From: Haloechinothrix_A salitolerans
GTDB lineage: Bacteria; Actinomycetota; Actinomycetes; Mycobacteriales; Pseudonocardiaceae
DNA: 64,000 nt
Direction: 5' to 3' (one strand)
Assembly: GCF_039544105.1 (NCBI RefSeq)
Contig: NZ_BAABLA010000011.1
This document shows positions 29,652 through 38,986 of the stretch, piece by piece; the stretch's first letter is position 1; each line of letters begins with the position of its first letter. A model generated the notes under the pieces. It saw only the letters and a program-made list of their open reading frames with translations, did no database searches and was not told where the DNA came from. Both the position numbers and the translations under genes were made by a program.

Positions 29652-30074
29652 CAGCGCCCTCCTGCACCTGCCTTATCACTGCCTGTGAACATCTGGGTTC
29701 ATCCGATGGAATACCGCGATATAGATGGTTCAAAACGGGCAGTGACCATTCCGTAATGTCACCACAAACGGCTCGCCACCGTCAGCAGGTAAACACACAC
29801 GTAAGGCCAGATCAACCGCGCGGCGTGGCGGGGTTCTTCGTCGTCACGGCACGGCGGACCCACCCCGCCGCACCGGCCACTCCCCGTCGCGGTACACACT
29901 GTGTACACGAAACGACACGGGGCAAGGACGACCAAGAACACAGCCCCAAATGCACCGATCAGCGACCCACCCTCGCTACCCTGCCAGTGCAGCGGGTGTG
30001 GTCGCCTGTGGCGACCCGCCACCTGTCGATCGTCTCGATGACCGCTAGTTGACCACGATTTCGGAGAAGGACCT
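29652..30074. other. Promoter region of the topoisomerase operon, 423 nt
   Basis: No convincing gene. The open frame on the minus strand across this stretch is an antisense continuation of the topoisomerase shadow. It contains the 15-bp palindrome at 29892-29906 and should carry the promoters of the divergent HATPase-STAS and topoisomerase genes. A GGAGAAGGACC lies just before the start at 30075. Confidence 0.5.
29892..29906. promoter_or_regulatory. 15-bp palindrome GTACACACTGTGTAC
   Basis: Perfect 7-bp arms around a central C, about 170 bp upstream of the topoisomerase B-subunit start. The half-site TACACA is the same as in the TetR operator at 43262-43276, but the two half-sites are 2 bp closer here. 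A regulator is not known. Confidence 0.35.
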
Positions 30075-33000
30075 GTGACCGCTCTCGCCGAGGACATGTA
30101 CGGGGCCGACGACCTCACCCACCTTGAAGGGCTGGAAGCCGTCCGCAAGCGGCCCGGCATGTACATCGGTTCGACCGACAGCAGGGGCATCAACCACCTC
30201 TTCGCCGAGATCGTCGACAACGCGACGGACGAGGGTGTCGCAGGCCACGCCAGCAAGGTCGTCGTGACGCTGCACGCCGACGGGAGTGTGCAGGTCGACG
30301 ACGACGGACGCGGCATCCCCACGGACGTGCACGCCAAGTCGGGGCTGTCCGGTGTCGAGCTGGTGCTGACCAAGCTGCACGCGGGCGGCAAGTTCGGTGG
30401 CTCCGGATATAAGGCGTCCGGCGGGCTGCACGGCGTCGGCGCGTCGGCGGTCAACGCGCTCTCGCACCGGTTCGATGTCACCGTCAAGCGGGGTGGCAAG
30501 GTGCACGAGATCTCGTTCGCGCGCGGCGTGCCCGGCGTGTTCGACGGCCCTGGCCCGAAGGCGAAGTTCACCAAGCAGCCGGGGCTGCGTGTGGCACGCA
30601 AGATGAAGCGGGGCGAGTCAACCGGCACATCGATCCGCTACTGGCACGACTCACGCTACTTCGAGTCCGGTGCCGAACTGGACATCGAGACGGTGCGCGC
30701 GAAGCTGCGCAACACCGCGTTCCTCGTGCCAGGTGTGACCTACGTGCTGCGCACGGCGGTTGGCGACGAGATTAGCGAGGAGACCTTCCACTTCCCCAAC
30801 GGCCTCGTCGACATGGTCGACTTCCTCGCACCAAGCGGCGAGAAGCCGATCTGCGACACGCTGCTGATCACCGGCGAGGGCATGTACAAGGAGAACGCGG
30901 CCGACGACAACGGCGTGATGCGGTCCAATGTGGAGCGCCATGCCGAGGTGGAGATCGCGCTGCGCTGGGGAACCGGCTACGAGCGCACCGTCGAGTGCTT
31001 CAGCAACACCATCCGCAACGTCCACGGTGGCACCCACCGCAAAGGTTTCGACCGGGCGCTCACCCGCTCGTTGCAGGACGCCATTTCCAAGACACGCGGG
31101 TTGCTCAAGCCCAAGGAAGACCCGCCGACGCTGGACGACTGCCTCGAGGGCATGACCGCCGTGATCCACGTGCGCATCCCTGAGCCGCAGTTCACATCGC
31201 AGACCAAGGACGAGCTGTCCACCGCGGGCATCACGAAGGTGGTGCAGCAAGTCGTCGAGAAGGAGATCAAGGCGTGGATTTCGGCGCGTAAGACCAAGAC
31301 CGAGGCCAAGACCGTCCTGCAGAAGATCGTCGATGCCGCTCGTGTCCGGCTGATCCAGAAGCAGCAGAAGGACGCCGCCCGCCGCAAGACCGCGCTGGAA
31401 GGCGCGTCCATGCCAGCCAAACTGGTCGACTGCCGCACCACCGGCGTCGGGCGAAGTGAACTTTTTCTCGTGGAAGGCGACAGCGCCCTCGGCTGCTTTA
31501 CCGGCGACACCAGGGTAGCGCTTGCCTCGGGCGAGTCGAAGACGTTCGCCGAGCTCGCCGCCGACTGGGACAACGGCGTCACGCACTTCGGCTACACGAC
31601 CAACAAGGCCGGTCGTGTCGTGATCGCGCCGCTCGTCGAACCACGTCTGACCAAGCGGAACGCGTCGCTGGTGCGCGTGACGTTGGACAACGGCGAGTCC
31701 ATCCGCTGCACCCCGGATCACCTCTTCCGCCTGCGCGACGGCTCGTACCGCCGCGCTGACGCCCTCCAGCCCGGCGACTCGCTGATGCCGCTGTACCGAT
31801 CGGTGTCCGCCAAGTCCGATGGCGACAAGCTCGACGGCTACGAGCGAGTCTGGATGAACGACCGGGACGAGTGGGTCTACACCCACTACCTCGCCGACGC
31901 CTACAACCTCCGGCACGGTCTCGACAGCACGGACAACGGCACCGTGCGCCATCACATCGACATCAACAAGCGCAACAACGATCCGCGCAACATCGAGCGC
32001 ATGACGTGGGAAGACCATGCGGCGCTGCACGCGTCCCTGATGGGCGAGCACGTCCATGCGGGCTACCGAGCCTGGCTGGAGCAGGGCGGCCTTGAGTTCA
32101 AGTCCGCGATGTTGTCGCAGCAGTGGCGGGACCCCGACTTCCGCACCGCGTGCCTGGCGCGTCTCGCCGCCCGCAACAGCGACCCGGAGTTCCGTGAGCG
32201 GTTCGAGCAGGGCTTCCAGGACTGGTACGCCTCCTTGTCCGACGACGAGAAGGCGGACTACGCCGAGCGGATGCGGCAGGCGCAGGCGGACTACTGGCAG
32301 CACCCCGAACACCCGGCTGACGCAGCCGAGCGCGTGCGGATCTTCTTCGCCAAGCCAGGACGTCGCGAAGAGTGGAGCCAACGCTCGCGAGAGCAGTGGG
32401 CCGACGAGGACTTGCGCGCGTGGCGGTCGGCGGAGACCACCCGACAGTTCTCCGACCCTGCCGAGCGGGAACGGCAACGCCAGGCCGTGCGGAGCTGGCA
32501 CGAGAAGAACCCGGACTTCGGGCAGCGGCATTCGCTTCGCATGAAGCTACGCATGCTGGACCCCGAGACCGGACACCTGGAGCGGATTCAGTCGGGTCGG
32601 GCACGCTACGTCGCCACCGTGCCGCGTGAGGAGCGGGTGGCGCAGCAGAACGAAGGACGGCGGATCGCGGCGTTGAAGCGGGTGGCCGCGCTGTCATCCG
32701 TGCCGGACGACGAGCTTGCGTCGGCGTACGACGCCGACCGCCTGCGTACAGCGCGTACCGGTCTTCGCTTCGCCCGGCTGCTCGATCACTACGACGGCGA
32801 CTACGCGGCGCTGCGCGAGGCTGCTGCGAATGTCAACCACACCGTTGCGGCGGTTGAGCCGCTGGCGGAGACCGAGGACGTCTACGACCTGACCGTGGAC
32901 AGCTACCAGAACTTCGCCCTCGAATCGGGCGTGTTCGTGCACAACAGCGCCCGTATGGCCCGAGTGTCCGAGTATCAGGCATTGCTTCCATTGCGCGGGA

Positions 33001-33584
33001 AGATCCTCAACGTCCAGAAGGCCAGCCTGTCGGACGCGCTGAAAAACGCTGAGATCACCTCGATCGTGCAGGTCCTCGGCGCGGGCACCGGGCGGACCTT
33101 CGACGTCGCCGCGATGCGTTATGGCCGCATCATCCTGATGGCCGACGCCGACGTCGACGGCTCCCACATCCGCACCCTGCTGATCACGCTGTTCGCGCGC
33201 TACATGCGCCCGGTGATCGCGGAGGGCAGGCTCTACGCCGCGATGCCGCCGCTGCACAAGGTGATGACCAAGGGCCGTAACGCGGAGACGCACTACACCT
33301 TCACCCAGCGCGAGATGGAGGACACCGTCGCGCGGCTGGAGCGCGAGGGCAAGCAGATCGTCACCCCGGTGCCTCGGTTCAAGGGTCTTGGCGAGATGGA
33401 CGCCGACGAGCTGTGGGAGACGACGATGAACCCCGCGACGCGTTCGGTCCGTCGCATCACCCTTGACGACGCCGACGCCGCCGAGACCGCGCTGGAACTG
33501 CTCATGGGCGAGAAGGTCGAACCGAGGCGGAACTGGCTTGTCGAGTCATCCACGCGGGTCGACCAGGCCGCCATCGACATCTAG
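30075..33584 (+). CDS. Type II DNA topoisomerase B subunit (GyrB/ParE-like) with intein
   Basis: The precursor has 1169 codons and starts with GTG at 30075. The host part (about 685 residues) has the GHKL ATPase (EIVDNATDEG, DDDGRGIP, GLHGVGASAVNAL) and the TOPRIM domain (ELFLVEGDSALG interrupted, then ILMADADVDGSHIRTLL). It partners with the A subunit at 33656 to pass DNA duplexes through one another using ATP. The coding frame is interrupted by an in-frame intein at residues 474-957 inside the EGDSA-x-G/S TOPRIM motif, so activity requires protein splicing. As a stand-alone B/A pair outside any visible dnaA/recF context, it is more likely topoisomerase IV-like than gyrase, but the window cannot prove it. 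Confidence 0.95.
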   Translation: MTALAEDMYGADDLTHLEGLEAVRKRPGMYIGSTDSRGINHLFAEIVDNATDEGVAGHASKVVVTLHADGSVQVDDDGRGIPTDVHAKSGLSGVELVLTKLHAGGKFGGSGYKASGGLHGVGASAVNALSHRFDVTVKRGGKVHEISFARGVPGVFDGPGPKAKFTKQPGLRVARKMKRGESTGTSIRYWHDSRYFESGAELDIETVRAKLRNTAFLVPGVTYVLRTAVGDEISEETFHFPNGLVDMVDFLAPSGEKPICDTLLITGEGMYKENAADDNGVMRSNVERHAEVEIALRWGTGYERTVECFSNTIRNVHGGTHRKGFDRALTRSLQDAISKTRGLLKPKEDPPTLDDCLEGMTAVIHVRIPEPQFTSQTKDELSTAGITKVVQQVVEKEIKAWISARKTKTEAKTVLQKIVDAARVRLIQKQQKDAARRKTALEGASMPAKLVDCRTTGVGRSELFLVEGDSALGCFTGDTRVALASGESKTFAELAADWDNGVTHFGYTTNKAGRVVIAPLVEPRLTKRNASLVRVTLDNGESIRCTPDHLFRLRDGSYRRADALQPGDSLMPLYRSVSAKSDGDKLDGYERVWMNDRDEWVYTHYLADAYNLRHGLDSTDNGTVRHHIDINKRNNDPRNIERMTWEDHAALHASLMGEHVHAGYRAWLEQGGLEFKSAMLSQQWRDPDFRTACLARLAARNSDPEFRERFEQGFQDWYASLSDDEKADYAERMRQAQADYWQHPEHPADAAERVRIFFAKPGRREEWSQRSREQWADEDLRAWRSAETTRQFSDPAERERQRQAVRSWHEKNPDFGQRHSLRMKLRMLDPETGHLERIQSGRARYVATVPREERVAQQNEGRRIAALKRVAALSSVPDDELASAYDADRLRTARTGLRFARLLDHYDGDYAALREAAANVNHTVAAVEPLAETEDVYDLTVDSYQNFALESGVFVHNSARMARVSEYQALLPLRGKILNVQKASLSDALKNAEITSIVQVLGAGTGRTFDVAAMRYGRIILMADADVDGSHIRTLLITLFARYMRPVIAEGRLYAAMPPLHKVMTKGRNAETHYTFTQREMEDTVARLEREGKQIVTPVPRFKGLGEMDADELWETTMNPATRSVRRITLDDADAAETALELLMGEKVEPRRNWLVESSTRVDQAAIDI
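31494..32945 (+). mobile_element. Intein with HNH homing endonuclease in the topoisomerase B subunit
   Basis: This 484-residue intein begins with C in CFTGDTRVAL (block A) and ends HN, followed by Ser as the +1 nucleophile. Block B is RCTPDHLFRL, block F VYDLTVDSYQNFAL, block G SGVFVHN, so all splicing residues are present. The endonuclease is of HNH type (VRHHIDINKRNND, NIERMTWEDHAALH). It is followed by several short SxxWxDPxxR-type repeats (RDPDFR, SDPEFR, SDPAER), which look like NUMOD3-style DNA-binding modules. The insertion point corresponds to the known GyrB intein site in the TOPRIM EGDSA-GG/S motif. Confidence 0.93.
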
Positions 33585-33655
33585 CGCCCGCCCGCTGACC
33601 ACTAAGCACAACCAACGCCACCGCGCCGCAGCACCACACAAGGAGTACCCGCACC

Positions 33656-36142
33656 ATGGCACGCCGCAAGGGCACCGTCACCCGCGTCGATCCCGCCGCG
33701 TTCGACCAGGCGGGCGCGCAGGTCTTCGAGAATCCGGTCAAGACCGAGATCGAGGATTCCTACCTGGAGTACGCGTACTCGGTCATCCACTCCCGCGCCC
33801 TGCCGGACGCGCGGGACGGCCTCAAGCCGGTGCACCGCCGGATCTTGTTCTCCATGAACGAGAACGGCTACCGGCCGAACCACGCCTACGTGAAGTCGTC
33901 CCGCGTGGTCGGCGACGTCATGGGCCGCTACCACCCGCACGGCGACACCGCGATCTACGACGCCATGGTGCGGCTGGCGCAGGACTTCTCGATGAACGTC
34001 CCGCTCATCGACCCGCACGGTAATTTTGGAAGCCCAGACGATGGACCGGCTGCCTCGCGTTACACGGAAGCACGCCTCTCGCAGGAGGCGATGCTGCTCG
34101 TCGGTGAGCTGGGCGAGGACACCGTCGACTTCCGGCCAAACTACGACGGCTCACTGGAAGAGCCCTCCGTGCTGCCAGCGGCGTTCCCGAACCTGCTTGT
34201 CAACGGCACATCAGGCATCGCGGTCGGCATGGCGACCAACATGATCCCGCACAACATGGGCGAGGTCATCAACGCCGCCCGCCACCTCATCGAGCACCCG
34301 GACGCCTCACTTGACACGCTGATGGAGTTCGTTCCCGGCCCCGACCTGCCAACCGGCGGCACGCTGCTCGGGCTGGACCAGGTGCGCAAGGCGTACGAAA
34401 CCGGGCGCGGCGTCGTCCGCATGCGCGCCAAGGCCGAAACTGGCCCGCTGGAAGGCAGCCGCGGCCGCCAGGCGATCACGGTGACCGAACTGCCCTACGC
34501 CGTCGGCCCGGAGAAGATCATCGAGAAGATCACCGACGAGGTGAGCAAGTCCAAGCGGCTCACCGGGATCGCCGACGTCAAGGACCTCACCGACCGGGAG
34601 AACGGCACCCGCCTCGTCATCGAGTGCAAGGTCGGCGTCAACCCGCAGGCGCTGTTGGCGGACCTGTACCGGCTCACGCCGATGGAGCAGTCGTTCGGCA
34701 TCAACAACCTGGTACTCGTCGACGGCACACCGGCCACCCTCGGCCTCAAGGAGCTCCTTGAGGTCTTCCTGCGGCACCGCTACGAGGTCGTCACCCGTCG
34801 CACCCGCTACCGCCGCCGGAAGCGGGAGGAGCGGCTGCACCTGGTCGAGGGTCTGCTCAAGGCGTTGCTTGACATCGACAAGGTGATCAAGCTGATCCGG
34901 GGCAGCGAGAACGCCAAAGCCGCCCGCGAAGGGCTGATGAAGCGGTTCAAGCTCTCCGAGATCCAGGCGAACTACATCCTCGACACGCCGCTGCGTAGGC
35001 TCACCAAGTACGACAAGCTGGAGCTCGACGCCGAGCACGACAAGCTGCGCGAGGAAATCGCCGAGCTGTCGAAGATCCTGGACGACGAGGCGGTGCTCAA
35101 GCAGGTCGTCTCCGATGAGCTGGCCAAGATCGCCGAGGACTTCCCCACTCCGCGCCGCACCTCACTGATCGACGGCGACCTCAAGGAGGTGCTGGCCGCG
35201 TCGCAACCCGCGGGCCCGCTGGAGGTGGCCGACGACCCGTGCCAGGTCATCTTGTCAGCGACCGGCCTCGTCGCGCGCACGGCGGCCGAGTCGGAAGAAG
35301 TCTCCGAGAAGCGGCGGCGCAGCGGGCGCACCAAGCACGACGCGGTCGCCGCCGTTGTCCATACCACGGCACGAGGCCAATTCCTACTGGTCACCAGCCA
35401 GGGCAGGGCGTTCAAAACGGACGTGCTGCCGTTGCCGGTGCTACCAGAGCAGACCGGCACGGTGTCACTACGCGGTGGGATGCCAGCCACCGAGCTGGTG
35501 CCGATCGACGACGGCGAGCGGATCGTCGGCATCGCCCCGCTCGGCGAGCAAGCTGAGGGCTCCCCCGGCTTGGCGCTCGGCACCCGCAACGGCGTCGTGA
35601 AGGTGTGCTCGCCGGACTGGCCGGTACGTGCGGACGAATTCGACGTCATCTCGCTCAAGGACGACGACGAGGTGGTCGGCGCGAGTTGGCTCACCGATGG
35701 CGAGGAAACCCTGGTGTTCGTCTCCACCGCCGCGTCGCTACTGCGATTCGAGGCCTCGCTGGTGCGCCCGCAGGGCCTCAAGGGCGGCGGTATGGCAGGC
35801 ATGAAGCTACCCGAGGACGCGCACGTGCGGTTCTTCGGCGCCGTGCGCACCGATGACCCAGAACACGGCGAGCCACAGGTCATCACAGTGACGGGACAGA
35901 GCGTGAAGACGACGCCGTTCGCGGAGTACCCGGCGAAGGGACGCGCGACCGGTGGCGTCCGGGCCCATCGCTTCCGCGCCGGGGAGCACGAACTGACGCT
36001 GGCGTGGATTGGACCACGCCCGGCGGGCGCGACAGAGAAGGGCGAGCCCGTGGAGCTACCCGACCCTGACCCACGCCGCGACGGCGCGGGCCACGCCCAC
36101 CCCGGTCCCGACGTCATCGGCCATATGATCGAACGGGCCTAG
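33656..36142 (+). CDS. Type II DNA topoisomerase A subunit (GyrA/ParC-like)
   Basis: The 828-residue DNA-cleaving subunit starts at an ATG behind AAGGAG. The active-site tyrosine is Y136 in PAASRYTEARL, and the region corresponding to the quinolone-resistance loop reads RYHPHGDTAIYDAMVRLAQDFSM. A long coiled-coil arm ends near residue 490, and a C-terminal beta-pinwheel of about 300 residues follows (VILSATGLVART, GQFLLVTSQGRAFKTDVL), without a clear GyrA box. It follows the B subunit by 71 bp and forms the heterotetramer with it. Confidence 0.95.
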   Translation: MARRKGTVTRVDPAAFDQAGAQVFENPVKTEIEDSYLEYAYSVIHSRALPDARDGLKPVHRRILFSMNENGYRPNHAYVKSSRVVGDVMGRYHPHGDTAIYDAMVRLAQDFSMNVPLIDPHGNFGSPDDGPAASRYTEARLSQEAMLLVGELGEDTVDFRPNYDGSLEEPSVLPAAFPNLLVNGTSGIAVGMATNMIPHNMGEVINAARHLIEHPDASLDTLMEFVPGPDLPTGGTLLGLDQVRKAYETGRGVVRMRAKAETGPLEGSRGRQAITVTELPYAVGPEKIIEKITDEVSKSKRLTGIADVKDLTDRENGTRLVIECKVGVNPQALLADLYRLTPMEQSFGINNLVLVDGTPATLGLKELLEVFLRHRYEVVTRRTRYRRRKREERLHLVEGLLKALLDIDKVIKLIRGSENAKAAREGLMKRFKLSEIQANYILDTPLRRLTKYDKLELDAEHDKLREEIAELSKILDDEAVLKQVVSDELAKIAEDFPTPRRTSLIDGDLKEVLAASQPAGPLEVADDPCQVILSATGLVARTAAESEEVSEKRRRSGRTKHDAVAAVVHTTARGQFLLVTSQGRAFKTDVLPLPVLPEQTGTVSLRGGMPATELVPIDDGERIVGIAPLGEQAEGSPGLALGTRNGVVKVCSPDWPVRADEFDVISLKDDDEVVGASWLTDGEETLVFVSTAASLLRFEASLVRPQGLKGGGMAGMKLPEDAHVRFFGAVRTDDPEHGEPQVITVTGQSVKTTPFAEYPAKGRATGGVRAHRFRAGEHELTLAWIGPRPAGATEKGEPVELPDPDPRRDGAGHAHPGPDVIGHMIERA

Positions 36143-36146
36143 CACC

Positions 36147-36626
36147 ATGGACACCACGCTGCATCCGAATGTCGCGCACGTGGCCGACGTACTCGCGGAG
36201 CACGGCGCCACTGGTCGTCCGCACGTCTTCACCGAGCCGGTACCGACCGCCGCCGCGGCGGCCGAACAACTCGGCGTCGAGGTCGGGGCGATCGCCAACA
36301 GCCTGATCTTCGATGCCGACGGCGAGGCCGTACTGATCCTCGCGAGCGGCGCACACCGGGTCGACACGACGCGGTGTGCGACGGTGCTCGGCGTCTCGTC
36401 GCTGCGCAGGGCGAAGCCGGACTTCGTCCGTGCGGCTACCGGGCAACGGGTTGGTGGCGTCGCCCCGGTGGGCCACCCCACGCGGCTGCGCACACTGGTC
36501 GACGTGTGGCTGCGTGCCTACCCGGAGGTCTGGTGCGGTGCGGGTGAACCGAGCGCGGTGTTCCCGACGACGTACGACGAACTCCTGCGCCTGACCGGAG
36601 GCACACCAGCGGAAATCGGCGACTGA
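36147..36626 (+). CDS. YbaK/EbsC-family aminoacyl-tRNA deacylase
   Basis: A 159-residue YbaK-type protein that should hydrolyse mischarged aminoacyl-tRNA. The ATG at 36147 is 4 bases after the topoisomerase stop. Family features are TAAAAAEQLGVEVGAIANSLIF at the start, VLILASGAHRVDT in the middle and GQRVGGVAPVGHP before the final helix. The family lysine position is taken by arginine in this reading (SLRRAKPDFV keeps K). Likely in the same transcript as the topoisomerase genes; no functional link is evident. Confidence 0.92.
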   Translation: MDTTLHPNVAHVADVLAEHGATGRPHVFTEPVPTAAAAAEQLGVEVGAIANSLIFDADGEAVLILASGAHRVDTTRCATVLGVSSLRRAKPDFVRAATGQRVGGVAPVGHPTRLRTLVDVWLRAYPEVWCGAGEPSAVFPTTYDELLRLTGGTPAEIGD

Positions 36627-36791
36627 GCCGCACCGCGGTGCTCACAGGGTGCCAATCGACCCGCATGGCACCAGGCGGTTCCACCGCTGCCGCCGAATGG
36701 GCGATCGAAACGGTACACTGAACATATCGAATCGGTAACGACGCGCCTCGCCGCTGGCGGGCGGAACGGAGCCCCCACGCCGCTACGACGC

Positions 36792-37469
36792 GTGCTTGTC
36801 GTCGCGGTGACCCTCGCGCTGCTCGTCGCGGTCAATCTCACCATCGGCTTCGGCCCCGCTGGGATCGGTCTGATCGCGGGTCCCGCCGTCGCCGTCGTGC
36901 TGGTCGGCCTTGCCCGCCGTATGGGTCTGACCTGGCACGACCTTGGCCTCAGTCGGCACACCTGGCGTAAGGGCGCGGTGTATGGCGGAATCGCGCTACT
37001 GGTGGTGGGCGCGGTGTACACGATCGGCGCGCTCCTGCCGCTGACGAGCGCGATGTTCCTCGACGTTCGCTATGACATCGCCATCGGGTCAGCACTGTTC
37101 ATCGCTTTGGTGATCATCCCTGTCAAGACGGTTCTGCTGGAGGAGATCGCCTTCCGCGGGGTGCTGCTTGGCCTATTCCGGCACCGGTTCGGGGCCGCGT
37201 GGGCGGCGGGTGTGTCGTCGGTGTTGTTCGGGCTGTGGCACATCCTGCCCGCGCTGGGACTCGACACCCAGAACACGGCGCTCGATGCCGCGGTAGGCCC
37301 CGGCTCACAGCTTCTTGTGGTCGCCGGAGTGGTGGCGTTCACCGCACTGGCGGGCGTGGTGTTCGCCGAACTGCGACGTCGCAGCGGCAGCATCCTCGCC
37401 TCGGCGGGACTGCACTGGGCCACCAACGGCCTCGGGGTGCTGCTGTCGTCAGTGCTGTGGGCCGTCTGA
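36792..37469 (+). CDS. CPBP-family intramembrane metalloprotease
   Basis: A 225-residue membrane protein with about six to seven helices. The CPBP/Rce1-like motifs are complete: EEIAFRG (about 117-123), FGLWH and HWATN in the last helices. It starts at GTG 36792; no better in-frame start exists upstream and the ribosome site is poor. The hexamer TACACT at 36714-36719 may be a -10 box. Members process or modify membrane peptides; the substrate is unknown. It converges with the VWA gene with 26 bases between. Confidence 0.9.
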   Translation: MLVVAVTLALLVAVNLTIGFGPAGIGLIAGPAVAVVLVGLARRMGLTWHDLGLSRHTWRKGAVYGGIALLVVGAVYTIGALLPLTSAMFLDVRYDIAIGSALFIALVIIPVKTVLLEEIAFRGVLLGLFRHRFGAAWAAGVSSVLFGLWHILPALGLDTQNTALDAAVGPGSQLLVVAGVVAFTALAGVVFAELRRRSGSILASAGLHWATNGLGVLLSSVLWAV

Positions 37470-37495
37470 GGTCCGGCGCTACCCCAGGTCGCGCG

Positions 37496-38986
37496 CTACT
37501 CCAGGTCGCGCACGAAGTCGGCGAGTTGCGCGAGGCTGCGGCACTCGACCATGTCGATGACGTCGGCATACGTCAGCGCGGCCGAGTCGCCGGTCCCCCA
37601 GTTGCCACGCGGTTCCGGGTTGAGCCAGTACGCGTGTTTGGCCCGCCCCACCAGCCCCGCGAACGTCGTCACCGCCGGGTCGACATAGTTCGCCCGAGCG
37701 TCGCCAAGGACGAGCAGCGTCGTCTTCGGCGTGATCGCGTCGACATAGCGTGCATCGAACCGGGTGAACACGCGCCCATAGTTGGTGCCGCCGCCCATGA
37801 GTCGCATGCTGAGCCCCTGCTCCATCCGACTGATGGCGTCGGTGACGTCGTCCGCGTCGGTGAAGTGCCGCGTGACCTCCTCGACGGTGTCGACGAACGC
37901 GAACGACCGCACCGCGCTGAACTGCTCGCTCAGTGCGTAGACCAGCAACAACCCGAACCGGGCGAATGATGCGACCGACGAGCTGACGTCGCACAGCACG
38001 ACGAGCTCCGGCTTATGCGGCTTGCGTGGCCGGTGCCGGGTGTTCACCGGCACCCCGCCAGTGGCGAGCGAAGCACGGATGGTGCGGCGGAAGTCGAGCG
38101 GACCCCGGCCACCGCGCCTGCGTTTCATGCTCTTCTTAGTCGCGAGCCGCCGAGCAAGCGGGTAGATCTCCCTGCGCAATGCGGCGAGTTCGGTTTGGCT
38201 CGCACCGATGAGATCGATCTGGTCGAGCGGTGGCCGCACGACCGACTTCGCGGTCGCGTCCGCGCCCCGATCCTCCGCGATCCGTCGGCGCGCCTCGGCA
38301 TTGACCAGACGTTCGAAGCGCGCGATGCGCTCGCGGTATGTACGGCGAGCGAGGGACTGAGCGAACTCGTCACGCTCGGCATCGCTGCGCAGCAGCCCCG
38401 CGAGCAACGTCTTCGGGGTGAGCGCGTCCAGCACGGCGTTCGGTGACCACGACCGGGCACCGGTACTCGCACCAGCCCTGGTGCCGCGCGTGCCGCCCGT
38501 ACCACCGGAACGACCTGACGCCGCACCGCCCTGCCCACCCGCTCCCTCACCAGATCCGCCGCCCACTTCCCCGAATCGCGCGACCGCCCTGCTCGCGAGC
38601 TGCCGCATTCCCGCGTCGTCGCCGTCGAATAGCAGCTCCGCGAGTTCCGCACGCATCTCCGACGCACCGTCTGGGGCCGCTCGACCACCGGTGACCTCGA
38701 CACGAGGTTCTGGTCGCGCGCGGCGAGCGTCGCTACGGCCTGCGCCGATCGCACGCGGGAACCACAAGTCGAAGAGCTCGTCGAACAATGGCCGGTGACC
38801 GTGGCGCTTGACGACGGTCGCCGCATAGGCCGCGCGCAGCGCCTCCCGTTCGAGGGGTTCGACCATCGTCATGGCCCGCGCGGCGTCGAGCCCCTCGGCA
38901 AGCGACACGGGCAGACCGGCTTCCCGCAGCGCGTCGAGGAACGCGATGTGGTGGTCGAGCAGTGCGGTTCGGTCAGCGTCCGACAC
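37496..38986 (-). CDS. CoxE-like VWA-domain protein
   Basis: A 496-residue soluble protein. The C-terminal half (about 330-496) is a von Willebrand A domain of the CoxE type with MIDAS motif CDVSSSVASF and a later TLLVLGDARAN. The N-terminal half is helical and arginine-rich, split by a Gly/Ser/Ala-rich linker (about 150-185). The ATG at 38986 lies inside the end of the MoxR ATPase gene, a 14-base overlap. MoxR-VWA pairs work as chaperones that load metals or mature large enzymes; no CO-dehydrogenase genes are in the window. Confidence 0.92.
   Translation of the reverse strand: MSDADRTALLDHHIAFLDALREAGLPVSLAEGLDAARAMTMVEPLEREALRAAYAATVVKRHGHRPLFDELFDLWFPRAIGAGRSDARRARPEPRVEVTGGRAAPDGASEMRAELAELLFDGDDAGMRQLASRAVARFGEVGGGSGEGAGGQGGAASGRSGGTGGTRGTRAGASTGARSWSPNAVLDALTPKTLLAGLLRSDAERDEFAQSLARRTYRERIARFERLVNAEARRRIAEDRGADATAKSVVRPPLDQIDLIGASQTELAALRREIYPLARRLATKKSMKRRRGGRGPLDFRRTIRASLATGGVPVNTRHRPRKPHKPELVVLCDVSSSVASFARFGLLLVYALSEQFSAVRSFAFVDTVEEVTRHFTDADDVTDAISRMEQGLSMRLMGGGTNYGRVFTRFDARYVDAITPKTTLLVLGDARANYVDPAVTTFAGLVGRAKHAYWLNPEPRGNWGTGDSAALTYADVIDMVECRSLAQLADFVRDLE

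Noticed and set aside
31440..31500. Frameshift or pseudogene in the topoisomerase B subunit
   Set aside because: The interruption of the TOPRIM motif is an in-frame intein with intact splicing residues, not a decay.
30651..32531. A 626-codon open frame antisense to the topoisomerase gene
   Set aside because: It is a codon-bias shadow: no ribosome site, Val/Gly/Arg-rich low-quality sequence, and the plus strand is an unmistakable topoisomerase plus intein.
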